Shown here: piece after piece, positions 36,291 through 49,044 of the stretch | Layout: every line of letters starts with the position of its first letter | Numbering within the stretch: position 1 is the stretch's first letter | Assembly: GCF_042453785.1 (NCBI RefSeq) | Contig: NC_091675.1 | Coordinates: 880,501-944,500, forward strand | Source of the DNA: Malus domestica | Lineage: Eukaryota; Streptophyta; Magnoliopsida; Rosales; Rosaceae | Direction: 5' to 3' | DNA length: 64,000 bases | Position numbers and translations under genes: made by a program | The notes under the pieces: model-generated | Database searches by the model: none | What the model was told of the DNA's origin: nothing | The model's input: only the letters and a program-made list of their open reading frames with translations

Positions 36291-36671
36291 ACACTTAGCT
36301 GTCAATGCTTTTGTAGACTATCAAGATAGATTTTAGACACATATAGGGTTGTATATTGAAGGAGATGGATGAAGATGGACAATAAATCTATGTTGCTAAG
36401 GTGCTTAACGAACAAATGTAACACCAAAATGACCACTTACATTGAGACACATTTACATCATTTGTTTGTTTAAGTCGTTTACCACTTCTTAATGTCAAAG
36501 CTAGTTTTTCAGTTTTGGTAAATGTTAGGCCTAATCAATTTGTTTGGTTTGCCCATTTATTAGCAAAATATGCCTTGCCATAGGTAGAAGTGGTCATATG
36601 GGAATAGACGATGACAATTTTGTTCAAAGTAAATGTGTCACTTAAAATCATTTAAAAAGCACGTGTTATTA

Positions 36672-37410
36672 GACCATCTCCAATGGTGACTTATAACCTA
36701 AATTTTCCTTTTTTTTTTCCCCCCTAAATCCACTCCAACCCAAAACCTAAACCAAACCTAAAACCTAAAACTTAAAATGAAGGCAAATATAGGTCACAAA
36801 TTTAGCCCACAAAATGTGTTGGGACCCACGGATGAGAGTGAAAAGTGGGTCTTGTCCTGTAGCCAACGACTACTTTTTTTCATCGGGTGGTGGTGGTAAT
36901 TGGACCATTGGTTAATCCAACGGTCCACATTCAATTTTTTTGTTTGTTTTATATTTATATATTTATTGAATCCAACAGCTTAAATCGAATATAATCAAAT
37001 CTAACGGTAAAAAAAAAAATCTAACGGTCCAAATGTAAATCCAATGGCTAGAATAATTATAAAATTTATCGGAATTTAAATATTTTTTTCCAACGGCTAG
37101 AATAATTTTTTTTTAAGTTTATGTGGTTTATCATGATTTTCATGTATTGATTTAGTGATTTTTCAAAATTTATCGGAATTTAAATATTTTTAGGTTAAAA
37201 TGTTCATAAAATTAATTTAGGATAGTCTACATAATTTTTTTTTTTTAAAAAAAGTTAATTTAAAAAAAATTAGCCTTAATTCATTTTTTAATAATCTGGG
37301 GCTAAAATTTTAGGCCAAAAGGGTTGGAGTAGAAAAGTTGTTTCTGGGCTAAAACCTAAATTTTCTGGGCTAAATATTTTTAGGTTTTAGGTCAGGATTG
37401 GAGATAATCT
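36672..37410. mobile_element. MITE-like element with imperfect inverted ends
   Basis: The left end (ACCATCTCCAATGGTGAC...CACTCCAACCC) is mirrored on the right by GGGTTGGAGT...GGATTGGAGATAATC. The interior is AT-rich and carries repeated blocks: CCAACGGCTAGAATAATT twice and AAAATTTATCGGAATTTAAA twice. I could not define a target duplication. It is non-coding. Confidence 0.55.
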
Positions 37411-37947
37411 TATGTCAATAAAAATATGTTTTGTAAATATGTTTTCGACTTGCCAAAGAATTTTTTTTTTTTTGCATTGTAAAAGCAATGTCTCAAATTT
37501 GACTTACTTGGACGTTGAGTTCAATTCCTTATTATTATTGAAGTATGAAACAAAAAACATAAGTTACGGGACCAAATTGAAAAGATCCTCAAGATTTATG
37601 AGGCAAATATGAAATTAACCCTTAAAAAAAAACTGTAAATTGAGAATGTCTTATCCAGTCCACCAGCCTTTGGTCATGGCTCACGAGCGTCTCGAGAAAT
37701 TGCGTTTACCGGGGGAAATTAGATTAGCAGTAAGTTACCGTTAGATTAGATTAATAGCATTTGTTTTTGTGCTAATGACGGGTTACTCATGTTTTTTGAG
37801 ATGACACTCCAAACTCCGAAGTGGAGTTTCTTGGCCCACCCCCCTAATTATTGCTTTTTTTCAATTACAATCCATATCTAAGTTCCAACTATGATTATGA
37901 TGGGCGATTAAGTATATAAAACAAAACTAAAAATATTTGTAATTCAT

Positions 37948-38600
37948 TGACACACCCCGTCCCGAAGGAGGGCATGCTGGCCGTCACGTGAGAGTGACGT
38001 AACCATTTGCACAGTACGGAAGCTTTAATTATACAATTTATAAGTTGATACACCCGAAGGTGAGTCCTAATTTTGTCCAATCTGTCAGAACACCGTCGAA
38101 TTCCTCGTAGTCACCACATCTTTGTGATTCCTGAACCTGGAGGGGCGCAAAACCAAAATTGAGTGGGTCAGTAAAACAATTCTTTTCCAAATCCAAACAT
38201 TTTTCAAAACGTTGTAACCCCTCTCCGTAAAACCTGTATATTTTCCCAGAAATGTAAAATATAAATATACATATAAATTCTCAAAACTTCATTTTTACTA
38301 TCTCAACATTATCTCTTTATCAATCATGCCATGCCATGTCATCTCAACATTTCTCATATTAATTATGCCATGCCACATCATCTCAACAGTAATAAGGTAT
38401 GAATGCATCAACATAATCATATCAGGTGCAAGAAAGTAATCAACCGTATGCCCTCTAATAGCCCTATACGGTTGAACCTAGAGCTCAAAATCTATCATTA
38501 TCACTCTACCGGAGTCACCTCTGTGACCCGTCCGGCCTTCTGCACACAAGTTACGCTCTAGTGCTTCTCATAAATCATCTGTGCACATAATCTAAGGTCA
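37948..38600 (+). repeat. Left arm of the palindromic element
   Basis: Inverse of 39513-40165. Similarity ends abruptly at CTAAGGTCA, after which the spacer begins. Confidence 0.93.
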
Positions 38601-38792
38601 CCCACCAGTCGGAATCTCACTAACACTCTCGCGACTGGTCTGTCGTACCCACTCCGCGTGGACTGTACGACTAGCATCTACTTGGATCCAAGGCGAGCGT
38701 GCGATGCGGTGAATACTATAAGCACTAAACCATGGTGCAGGATTTGAGCTCAATATATATCATCATCATCATAACAGTAATTAAATACTCAT

Positions 38793-38896
38793 CTGTGCGT
38801 CCACCGCACCATTTCATACATATGCATCATAAATCAATTCTTACCTGTGCGTCCACCGCACCAATTCATACATATGCATCATATATTAATTCATGC
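38793..38896 (+). repeat. 52-bp tandem repeat in the spacer
   Basis: Two copies (38793-38844 and 38845-38896) begin CTGTGCGTCCACCGCACCA and share CATACATATGCATCAT. They diverge slightly toward their ends. Confidence 0.85.
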
Positions 38897-39512
38897 ATGG
38901 CATTTCAACTCACATTTCTATATACTTTTCATATCTATTCTATGCATGGTATTTTACTTCCCGTTTTTCCACATAACTCATATGCATTTCATTTTAAACA
39001 TAATTTCATGCATTTTCAATTTCTGGGAAAACGTTAAGTATATATATATATACGGAAAACAAAACTGCCCACTCACCTGGAGTTCGTCCAACAACTCCCT
39101 AGCACCACACATCAAGGCGTCATGACGATCGCCGCCTAGAATAGTAATCAAATCCAGGCTCAGAATTCATATCGATAAAATATATAACTTATATAAAATA
39201 CGTCACTACGTTGATCGATCCGGAAGATCTGCCACTCAGATTTTAAATCCATAACTTCCAAAGGTCCACAATATACCTCTAGGACGTCGGAAAACCCTAA
39301 AAAAAAAAAAATAGGATTCCCGATTTGGGTACTGTTCATCATCTTTTAAATGGGAGATTTTCTTTGAATTTCAGGATCATAGGGAGCTTTAGAATGTTCT
39401 CACGATGCTCGGAGTGCATCGTTGGTAAGAAAAGGATCACGGGAAGCTCAGTTACGAAGTTTTACAGAGGTCGCCGGAGTTTCAAAGTTCCCCGACGTAA
39501 TTTCATGCAATT

Positions 39513-40165
39513 TGACCTTAGATTATGTGCACAGATGATTTATGAGAAGCACTAGAGCGTAACTTGTGTGCAGAAGGCCGGACGGGTCACAGAGGTGACT
39601 CCGGTAGAGTGATAATGATAGATTTTGAGCTCTAGGTTCAACCGTATAGGGCTATTAGAGGGCATACGGTTGATTACTTTCTTGCACCTGATATGATTAT
39701 GTTGATGCATTCATACCTTATTACTGTTGAGATGATGTGGCATGGCATAATTAATATGAGAAATGTTGAGATGACATGGCATGGCATGATTGATAAAGAG
39801 ATAATGTTGAGATAGTAAAAATGAAGTTTTGAGAATTTATATGTATATTTATATTTTACATTTCTGGGAAAATATACAGGTTTTACGGAGAGGGGTTACA
39901 ACGTTTTGAAAAATGTTTGGATTTGGAAAAGAATTGTTTTACTGACCCACTCAATTTTGGTTTTGCGCCCCTCCAGGTTCAGGAATCACAAAGGTGTGGT
40001 GACTACGAGGAATTCGACGGTGTTCTGACAGATTGGACAAAATTAGGACTCACCTTCGGGTGTATCAACTTATAAATTGTATAATTAAAGCTTCCGTACT
40101 GTGCAAATGGTTACGTCACTCTCACGTGACGGCCAGCATGCCCTCCTTCGGGACGGGGTGTGTCA
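39513..40165 (-). repeat. Right arm of the palindromic element
   Basis: Inverse of 37948-38600, including the outer end GGGACGGGGTGTGTCA next to the TTCAT duplication. Confidence 0.93.
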
Positions 40166-40170
40166 TTCAT

Positions 40171-41366
40171 TGTGTTTCAAACTTCAAACATTATTGTAGT
40201 GTAATATTTAGTGTAAGAATATCGCGTGAAATCAAAATTATAAGATATTTTTACATAATTTTATAATTAGGAATTGAGTCTGTCATATTCCTAAATTTAT
40301 GAAATGAATCACGAGTTAGTGTTTAGAAAAATTTGTCAGAGGGCAAAGTCATGCTACGCCTTAGAATGTTTATGTTTATGATACAATTGAAACGTTTGCT
40401 TAGATTCATAAAACTGAATCGCATCACATCATTTTTCACAAAATTTAATTGTCATCCTTTATTTATTTACTAGGGGCACACACAAAGTGGGTGAATTTTT
40501 TTTTATATTTTTGTTTTTGAAATAGAAGGAGAGAGGAAGAGAGTGATGGAGAATGTGAGAGTGAAAAGTTTTTTTTTTTTTAATTAGAGATATGTTATGA
40601 TTACATATAGATGGAGCTTAAAACAAAAAAAATTGGTTGTGTGAAATTACATTTATGCCCCATATTTCTTAAGTTTTGTTTTAATTAAAGGGTTAAACTG
40701 GTAATTTCATAAAATTTTGGTTGATAATGAGTGTTTTATTAATTAGTACAGATTCCAATTGCACTAAATTTGATCGATGTAAGTTTGTTGAACCCACCCA
40801 CCTTCTTTGGGCAATTGCTTCCATTTGTAGGCTTATCATTGGTGTTTTCAACTTGATTAATCATAAACCAAAACATTGGTACGTCAAAGCAGGTGATATA
40901 GTGATATGATTAGCCAACGGATTATAGATAAGATTGATTAGGCAAATTGGTCATTAGACAATTCAAACCTAACAGCAAAACATATGGCTCTCCCCCGACA
41001 AAAATCAGCTTATCACGAGAATAAGGACAAGTGTGTGCTGTGAGGAGAGTGGGGCCCAACCGTGGCTTCCATGTGAGAGGATTTACAACAACTAGATGAT
41101 GGAGGAGAATAATATTTATGTAAATGACAACGGTGGTATCCTAATAAGAGGCAGATTTCAAACAGTAGTGAGCGTATGTAATCTGTATCACGTGACGAGA
41201 AATATATAAATATATTTTGTTATTAAAAGTATTTTTAAGAGAATAGTCAAATATTTAGGCAAATCCAATTTAATGAACCACGTCAACACAAAAATGTAAA
41301 TTTTATGGTACAAATTGTACGGATAACGTAGTCGGTGTATCATTTTTCGAAGTTTTTCTTGTATAT
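40171..41366. other. Intergenic DNA, nothing recognised
   Basis: AT-rich DNA with a purine-rich stretch near 40525-40560. No gene, RNA gene or clear transposon was seen. Confidence 0.5.
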
Positions 41367-41720
41367 AAGGGGAAGATGCTCTAAGGTGAGGGGGTGACGG
41401 AGGTTGCCAAGGAACATTGCTTGCTTTGACACATAATGTTGACCTATTGTTCTCCAGTACTTAGTACTATGATTTAGTGGTATTCTTCTTCATTTGTAAA
41501 TAAGAAGTCTTAGATTCAAATTTTGTAAATAATGAATTCGATACTAAATTAGATTGTCCGTTATGTGGCTTAATCAAACTCCTCTTTTTTTTAGTATAAA
41601 ATATAGCTTTACCCTCAAAAATAAGGTAAAGATGCTCTAAGGTGAGGGGGAGACGGAGGTTGCCATGTAACATTGCTTCCTTTGACAGATAATGTTGACC
41701 CATTGTTTTCCAGTAGCCAG
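41367..41720 (+). repeat. Diverged ~93-bp direct duplication split by a SINE
   Basis: The block GATGCTCTAAGGTGAGGGGG...GACGGAGGTTGCCA...AATGTTGACC-ATTGTT at about 41370-41460 recurs at about 41630-41720 with about ten differences. The intervening 41461-41605 is a SINE-like insertion. A local duplication came first and the SINE entered at the junction, or the SINE insertion was accompanied by an unusually long duplication. Confidence 0.75.
41461..41605 (+). mobile_element. tRNA-derived SINE, copy 1
   Basis: It starts TTAGTACTATGATTTAGTGG, identical to the head of the inverted copy at about 62640-62810. TGATTTAGTGG fits a pol III A-box, and about 35 bases on AGATTCAAATT is a decayed B-box. It ends in a T-rich tract. 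Short and non-coding, as expected for a plant SINE. Confidence 0.6.
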
Positions 41721-44136
41721 TGATCAACGAACTACTGACATCTCTTTTGTCCTAACGTGCCACGTGGTTGACTGGGTGCACGACACGTACGATCACATGG
41801 GTATCTAAGATCGTCCACTGTTGATAATTTGATATAGCTTGCTGAAGGCATGTGCCGCCATGAATGGGCTGAGCTGCAAATGGGTTGCCATGAATCTGTC
41901 ACATGCGGCCCCCACCACCAATTACTTTGCTACACAGAAAGGTCTTTGCCCTCTGATTTTCATGGTGGCGGTTGCACCTGCTCTGCTCCATCCCAAAACG
42001 ACTCCCCGCCGTGCATTTGAAATTTGGCCTCCAATGTTACTGTGCAACATACTTGCAATCAAAACGTTATTTTTATTGGTATTTCAAGTTCATTACGTGT
42101 TGTTAAGTTAACCGTAAGATTGATGGTGGCATAAGTTTTTTACTATATTGAAATTAGAAAGGAATATGATCCTGCATTGTAACTAAAAAGTCTTCTATTA
42201 GTCAGTTTGAATAATGCCGACTAATTAGTTTTGAACTCGACGCTCATATTTGAACATAATACTAGAAAAAAAAAAAATTACTCACATGTTTTGGCATGTA
42301 CATCATTTTTCCTATAGGAGAAGGTAACGGCCATCCTCCCCACTGAGAAAAAGTAGGCCCTTTGCACGCGCCTGTTGCAGAAAAAGTAATCCCGCTTAAT
42401 CTTACTCTAGCCTAAGTGGCCATGATTGAATAATTATTGTGGATGAAATTTTACAAATAGTTGTGTGGTCTCCATCCCATTTCTCGATTTTAACCATGGA
42501 GATGGACATAAAATGGCACCAACCCCATTAAGAATGAATAGTGATGATTGCACCTAAGATTAAGATTAAAAGTAGGTCTTGGACTTAAATCTTTAGGTGG
42601 GGAATTATTTCAGCAATCAGCTTTCTTTGTAACCATTTCATTTTGATTTAGGTGCAACGGCATGTACGACCGTCTACCACGCTGGTCCTCCAATTTGGAA
42701 AAAAAAGAGCCAGGTGGAGCCCACTTGTCACATGGCCGACGAGGACGTGAGTGATAAAAATACTTTCTCCGAGGCCATTATTGCAATTATAGTATTACTA
42801 TCGGAGGTCCTAGTGGTCCGACTGTCAATGCCATGAGCGTGATCTCTTTTCTTCGGCATACTTATTCTTTGGCCAGGCTGCCTCTATTTGGGCAGGTAGG
42901 GGGCACCTGCCTAAATTATTTGGGACGCGATTGTATAATTCTAAACCAATAACACAACGCTATGAATATAATCTCTTTTATTCATATACCTTTCTTTTCA
43001 TCTAAGGACAAATTTGTATTGTACTTACTACATAATCTTAATGGTAGCAAATCCCCATAGTGCCCCTAATATCCGTCTGTTAAGGACCGTATAGTGCCTG
43101 TCTCAATATTGAATTATTCTAATATCCGTCTGTTAAGGACCGTATTGTGCATGTTTCAGTATTGAATTATTCTTCAATTTTAAAACAAGTGACAAACACT
43201 CATTGGATGGTGGCGCTACTGAGATTTTGTCTCGGTTACAAAACTTCTTTTATTTGGGATAAATTTTCCTTTGTGTGTTGTGTGATTCACATGCACCGAA
43301 ACTTGAGTAGGCAACACCCAACACTTCATGAATGATTGAGAGTCGCGCATGGGTGACTGCGTAATGGAACACATGAAACCATTGAAGGAAATACGACATC
43401 TCATAGGAGTTTGGGGTCTCAATATTTATCAGATGTTTGCTGATTTATGGACATAAAGTATCAACGATTAGGAAAGATGGGGCCTGTTAGCCTCGTCCAG
43501 CTTTAATCCCATACCCACAAGCTTTGTATTTAGCATTCAGCAACACGTTTGAAAGCAATTGATGCTTGCTCGCAGCTTTCCCGTTCCTCGACTTTACAAG
43601 CAAAAATGAGTGCCTTATTGGTCCCCTCCTCCCACGGATAATCCTTAAGCCAGACCCCGCAATCCAAAAATTCAACCATGCTATGATGTACAGTAAAGAA
43701 TCCAACGCCCTAAAATTTCAGTGTACGGTGGTATATATACTATACACCGACGCATACTAAAAGTCTCCAAAGCCTTGATTTCAATACGGACAGATACATT
43801 CAATCGGGCCCCACTGCAATAATATTAATAATAACAAATAAATACATAAAAAGGAATAGAGAATGTCTACCCAAAATTATAAAACTTTGGTACAGTTTAT
43901 CACTCGCATTCTTTCATTTCAGCCGGATGTTAAAAAAGTGTTCAATCCAGTGTTTGTTTTCATCAGATAAGCACATCATATTTGTAGTGCGGGAAAACGA
44001 TGAAGATGAAAATAAAAATAGTACAATGAAACAACTCGAAATGAGGCGCAGCGCCGCGGAGTAATTAAGTACACTTCTCTACATTGAGAGAGCAAAATTT
44101 CGGATAGGGCCCTGGTCCATAGGGAAAGCGCATAAC
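41721..44136. other. Gene-free region with a 53-bp tandem duplication
   Basis: Apart from the duplication at 43066-43171 I see only chance frames. The 72-codon frame at 43487-43705 minus and the 90-codon frame at 41839-42111 plus match nothing I know. Confidence 0.5.
43066..43171 (+). repeat. 53-bp tandem duplication
   Basis: CTAATATCCGTCTGTTAAGG opens both copies (43066-43118 and 43119-43171), which differ at about four positions. Confidence 0.9.
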
Positions 44137-47100
44137 TTACGACCTGCGAGGTCTTCCTCTCTTACCAGTTGCAGTTTTTGCTGGTGCAGGACTTGGGCTT
44201 TTATTTGCGGGAGGGCGACCCCGTCCACGCTTTACCTCAGCTGGTGCCGCCTTTTTAGCTCCATTGCCTCTACCACTACCAGAAGTCTTCCCACCTCGTC
44301 GACTTTTAGGTTCTTGCTCACCATTGTCCTCATCATTGCTTCCATCACTGTCGTCATCAGGCTCATCGCTGTCTTCTTCATCTTCCGAATCAGAAGGTTC
44401 TTTTGACTTCTTCCTCTTGGAATTTTCAGATGCTTTTGAAGCACCCCTTTTAGGAGTTTGCTTAGAAGCTGGAGCGGCACTCACAGGTTCCTCACTCCCT
44501 GCAACAAAAGTGGAAAGAACCGACAAACCAGGTTTAACTTTAGAGCTTCACTTAGTTTGGACCAACTTTCCTCAGGCCAACTGGCTAAGGATGAACGAAC
44601 GATTTCCCATTTGCAACCATTAAAATCAGCATACCTTCAACAGAAGCTTTGCCATCATACACCTCAAGCTGCAAAAACGAAGTATTTTTCAAGTTAGAGC
44701 AGCCATGCGTTAAACAAAGGAATTTAAAACAACCAGATTTTTGCAGAGATATGGAATTACCTGATCAAGTCGGTCACCAACAGTTGTTCTATCAACAATA
44801 ACCATGGAATGGCCAAGTCCACATGCAACACTACAGAGTACAATCCTCCATCGTTAAGGCCAGAATGTACAATTGAATCTTATGGTACGCAAGGAATGTA
44901 GACAAGCTAATACCAAAACAAATATTCACCTCATAACATGCATACCCTCAAGGATATCCACCTTTTTGGGAACTGCAGAAGACCTAAAGAGCCAAAACAT
45001 AAAGCCAAAAATCAAGGAGGAGGAAAAAGACGTCAAAAGAAACAAAGGTATAATATCACGAGATATCACGTACTTCTGTCCATTAGGGCCATATCCCAGC
45101 TCTCCATTTTGAGCATGACCCCAGCTTATGCAGGAGGAATCAGCACCAACGAAATGGTGCATATTGCCTGAATCCATGCAACGCAAATTCCAGCCACTAT
45201 CAATGAAGATGAGAAAATTTTCTAAGAATTTATGCCACATCCTTGGCTAAAAACAGAACCGAAAATCCTAAGCTATTTTGATGAGTCCTCATAAAACACA
45301 TTATCACAAGATAAGAAACAACTTCTAATCTAATTCAAAATAGTTCCCCTGCTCATTTCTGCAAAACAATGACAAGCAAAAGACAAAAATATATGTAGTG
45401 ATAAATGGCAAGCTCTAGCCCTAGAAGAGTCAAAACTTCTAAAGTGAACAGGGCAAATTCAAGATAATCAAGGATGAGAGCTGAACCTTAAGTCCATAAG
45501 TGGTTTAGGATACATCCAGTCGTCACCTGTATTCTTAATTTTACCCCACATATACAATTGCCCTCCACCTGGAAAACCAAAAGAAAAGAGAAAAATATGA
45601 TCACGATGAACATCTCAGACTGTAAAAGTGAGGGATTATTTTGAAATATAATGTTAACGTGACTCCAGTTACAAAGATCAATCATCAATCATCAATTTTT
45701 GCAGTGACCTTCCAAAATATAACTATGCAAATTATAAATGCTATGCTTAATGCTTTTAAGCTTTCCACTTCTTATAGACAGAATATCTGTTAAGAGGGAG
45801 CTAACGAACTTTAGAAACTATGAATAACATAAAAAGCACACTTATAATAGCAAACATGTGACCAAAAATGATCCGAAGAACAGATTAGTGAAATATAAGA
45901 TTTTTTTTTAAGAGAGAAAAAAGGTCATCCATTAATTATGATGTGATATAGCACCAAGAAAGTCCCTATACAGAAAGAAGAAAAATAAATAAAGACACTA
46001 CACAAGCCCTCGTCTGAAAGCAAACAAGAACAAGTGAGGAAAGGGGCCTGGAAACGTATTAATTGGGTACCTGCAGTACATGCAGAGTTTACAGAACCAG
46101 CTGAAATAATTGCATCAGGAGGCAGAATATTATTCCTTTGGAAGATATCAACACGACGAGGAGACCATTCATCCTTCTGCTCCCTATGTCCAAGCCTATA
46201 TAAACAGCACTCCAGGAGTTATATGCAAAGCAAAAATGACAACAAAGAAGCTGATGAAAACAGGAAATATCCATAAGCAAAGTCATCCACTTTAAAAGAG
46301 AAAAACTAATGAAAAGGGCTTGAAAACTTTGAGTTTTAATGATAAGGACAAAATAAAGGGTGGAGTGAATAGTACCATGATTGACTTTTTAGTGTAAAAA
46401 TGTGGTTTTTCATTAAAGTAAACAGTACCGGGAGCATTTCGTTAAAGTTCCTTAAAAGTTAAAAATCCAAATGCTAATGGAATAGTGAGTACCAACCTTC
46501 CATAACCACCATAGCCCCACCTGTAACCATATATGATTGCAAGTTAGACAAACATGCCAATCAAAAAGTTAGGAAGGAAGCAAGACAAGGGTAATGCCAT
46601 ATAAAAGAACTTACGTATAAACATAGCCATTTGCATCCACTGCCACTGCATTCTCAAAACAAATAAACTAATTAAGGAAATGATAATGACATATATTGCA
46701 GCGGAATTATACACTTATTCAATCACAGAGGGAGAGAGAGCAGGCATGGCAATAACCTGTATGATTTGTTCCACATGCAACTTTCACAATAATTTCCCCA
46801 GCTAGAGAGGCTATTGCTTTAGGGCGTGGTTGGGCTTCATAAGCAAGCTTCACTGAGCTGTCTTTAGTATTATACTGCAAGCACATCCCAGCATTTATCT
46901 CATCATCCAAAGATTAAGGTGCATACAAATGTATAGAAAACACCTATACGATCTTCCCTAAAAAATACCTCATTATCTGTACCATGCCCAAGTTGCCCAT
47001 ACTGTGGAAGGCCGGCAGTTCTGGAAAAAAAGAAACATTTTGTAATTCAATCAGTAACCATAACAAATTGAGAACCAAGCCAAACAAGCAACTGGCTGAA

Positions 47101-48260
47101 AAGATAAAAAAAAAAAAAAAAACTCAAATGTATCTGCAGACCCTACAGTATAGAAGCTCCTTCAACACTAGATAACCACACAGTGAAGTCACCCCCACAA
47201 GCAACATTTTTAACCTCAGACACTTGACAGCGAACGGGGGAAGCCTCAACTTCTACAGAGGACAACGCAAGTGTGTAACCAGAAAGGCTGTTAGCAAGTA
47301 TGCAACCAAGACAACACGGAATAGAAACATTTGAAATGAGCCCTAGCTAGCAGAACACCACGAAAACTTAAGCATGATTCAATTAGGTCATCCATACAAT
47401 GACTTGTCATCAGATTCTCATAGCAAGCTCCTAAAATTTCATCAAACTAACTTGACAGAGTAGAACCTACCATTTTTTGCTGAACCTGAACCCAGCTGTC
47501 CATGCTTATTCCAGCCAAAGGCGAAAGAATGTCCATCCTCAGTAAGGACTACAGTGTGATTCTTCCCGGATGAAGCTCTAACAACTCTGTACCTAAAACA
47601 CAGAATTTTAAAAAATTGAAGAGTTCTCCAAATACGACCCACTAAGCAATTCAAAAGGGTCAGCAAGCATCAAAGATTCAAAGTTCCAATTCAATAAAAA
47701 TGACTAATATTTCAGGTGATTTTCATCAAGAAAACAAATGTGTCCAACATCAAACACGCAAACATACTTCGAAAGTTCCGACACTACAGTTGGCCTATCG
47801 CGCTGAATTGTATCACCATGGCCCAGCTGCCCCTTCTGCAAATCGTAAATTTATGCATAAAATATAATTAAGAGTCCCCATATGCATCAACAAAGAATCC
47901 GAAACTAAAATTTGAACACACCTCATTGCGTCCCCAGGTATAACACCGCCCTTCCACATCCAATGCCACACAATGACACGAAGCTAAACCCAACACCAAC
48001 ACAAACAATTAATTAAATTCAATTAATAAATACAAAAAGAAAAATTTGTGAAACAAACAGTAAGAGCGAAACTCACAGCAACCCGAGGCGACGAATCGGA
48101 TGTCGATGTCGACGAGAGGGCGGAGGCGCGTGGGGGAGATCAAATTACCTTCAATGGCGCCTTTGCGCCGACCAATGGCGTCCCAAGACGTACCTCCGCA
48201 GAACAAAAGCTCTCCCGATTTCTCCACCTCCACCTTCTTATCCGCCTGGACCGCAGACAT
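44137..48260 (-). CDS. RCC2-like seven-bladed propeller protein with basic AT-hook tail, 538 aa
   Basis: Sixteen exons: 48077-48260, 47922-47983, 47768-47835, 47471-47592, 47147-47252, 46969-47020, 46757-46874, 46615-46645, 46497-46520, 46071-46195, 45487-45568, 45074-45196, 44930-44983, 44761-44830, 44635-44668, 44137-44498. All phases close (538 residues). RCC1 repeats cover about 15-415: GELLFCGGTSWDAIGR, WGRNEKGQLGHGD, KNHTVVLTEDG, YGQLGHGTDNE, WGYGGYGRLGHREQKDEW, MYPKPLMDLSGW, ISWGHAQNGELGYG, CGLGHSMVI. Order and wording follow animal RCC2 (TD-60), and the Arabidopsis counterpart is an RCC1-family protein. The last exon adds a plant-style tail: an acidic run (SDSEDEEDSDEPDDDSD, about 450-470), then KRGRGRPP and GKRGRPRRS, both AT-hook-like. 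It is likely nuclear and chromatin-associated. One exon is only 24 bases. Confidence 0.93.
46303..46452 (-). repeat. Dispersed ~160-bp apple-type repeat, copy C (inverted, intronic)
   Basis: Inverse of copies A, B and D. It lies inside the intron between RCC2-like exons at 46195 and 46497. It reads AACTTTAACGAAATGCTCCC then GGTACTGTTTACTTTAATG on the minus strand. Confidence 0.75.
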
Positions 48261-49044
48261 TGCAGGACAAACTCCGGCAAAGCCGACCGCCTAGCTTTAA
48301 TCTGGAAAACAAACGGAGAGGCTATAGAGGAGGTGGATTAACGGCTAGTTTTCAAAGGGGATAAACGAACGGCTGTGATGGAGGTGAGATGGCGGGAAAT
48401 GGATGTAACGGCTAGTTTGAAGAGATCGGAAGCGGCACAGGGTTTTGGGGGTCCGGACCAACGGAGGAGGAAGAAAATGGATGAGAACTGAAACCCTAAT
48501 TCAAATGGGAAAGGAGGGTATTAAAAGGAGGGATTTGGTTAGGTTTACGAGAACAGGGACTTAATTAATTTAAAAGGGAAAAGGTGAAAAAAGGGAAAAT
48601 TAATAAAATTTAAAGGAAAAACCCGCCGTGTACATAATAACAATAGCATTTTGTTTTGCTGCTGCTTCTTGCTTCTTAAAATCTTCAACTTGAAAACTTA
48701 TCTGCAACAGAAACGTCATTTTATGCATTGATGCTGATGTGAAGGTATTTTTAATTTATTACGTGTTGTTATGTGTCTTATTTTTATATAATTGAAATGC
48801 AACTAAAATGTTATTTTGACATCAACACGAAAACATATCAAACATATCTCGTGATTAATTTATGATATCAACCGTTTTTGCAACTTTTTCTTACGGTCTG
48901 TTTCTCGTGGGGGTATTAATTTCTTGGAGCACAGATGGTGTTTTTGGACGTAATATTAAAGTACAGTGGGTGGTTGTGGAATTTACGAACAAAAAATATA
49001 GTAAACAAATCTCAAAGCAGTACTCTTTCACTAGGAAAATTTTC
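48261..49044. other. Promoter side of the RCC2-like gene
   Basis: Upstream DNA of the minus-strand gene, GC-richer near 48300-48500 as usual for a leader. No other feature was recognised. Confidence 0.5.

Larger units (their letters stand above)
37948..40165. mobile_element. Palindromic retroelement-derived fossil (653-bp inverted arms)
   Basis: The left arm 37948-38600 and right arm 39513-40165 are inverted copies of equal length, with one mismatch seen by eye and no gaps. The outer ends are TGACACACCCCG...CGGGGTGTGTCA, and the exact 5-mer TTCAT flanks both sides (37943-37947 and 40166-40170). TG...CA ends with a 5-bp duplication are the mark of retroelement integrase, and the TGACACACCCCG start resembles LTR starts in Rosaceae Gypsy elements. 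The 912-bp spacer holds a tandem 52-bp repeat and an A-tract and has no coding capacity. Arms this similar imply a recent insertion or continuing gene conversion. As a copy of an element it is a non-coding, incomplete fossil. Confidence 0.85.

Noticed and set aside
37948-40165. Reading the palindromic element as a Mutator or foldback DNA transposon
   Set aside because: The 5-bp duplication and TG...CA ends do not fit Mutator (9-10 bp) or hAT (8 bp), and the arm start resembles an LTR. A novel foldback family cannot be fully excluded.
43487-43705. 72-codon minus-strand frame in the repeat zone
   Set aside because: No homology I recognise, no gene structure around it, and overlapping frames on the other strand.
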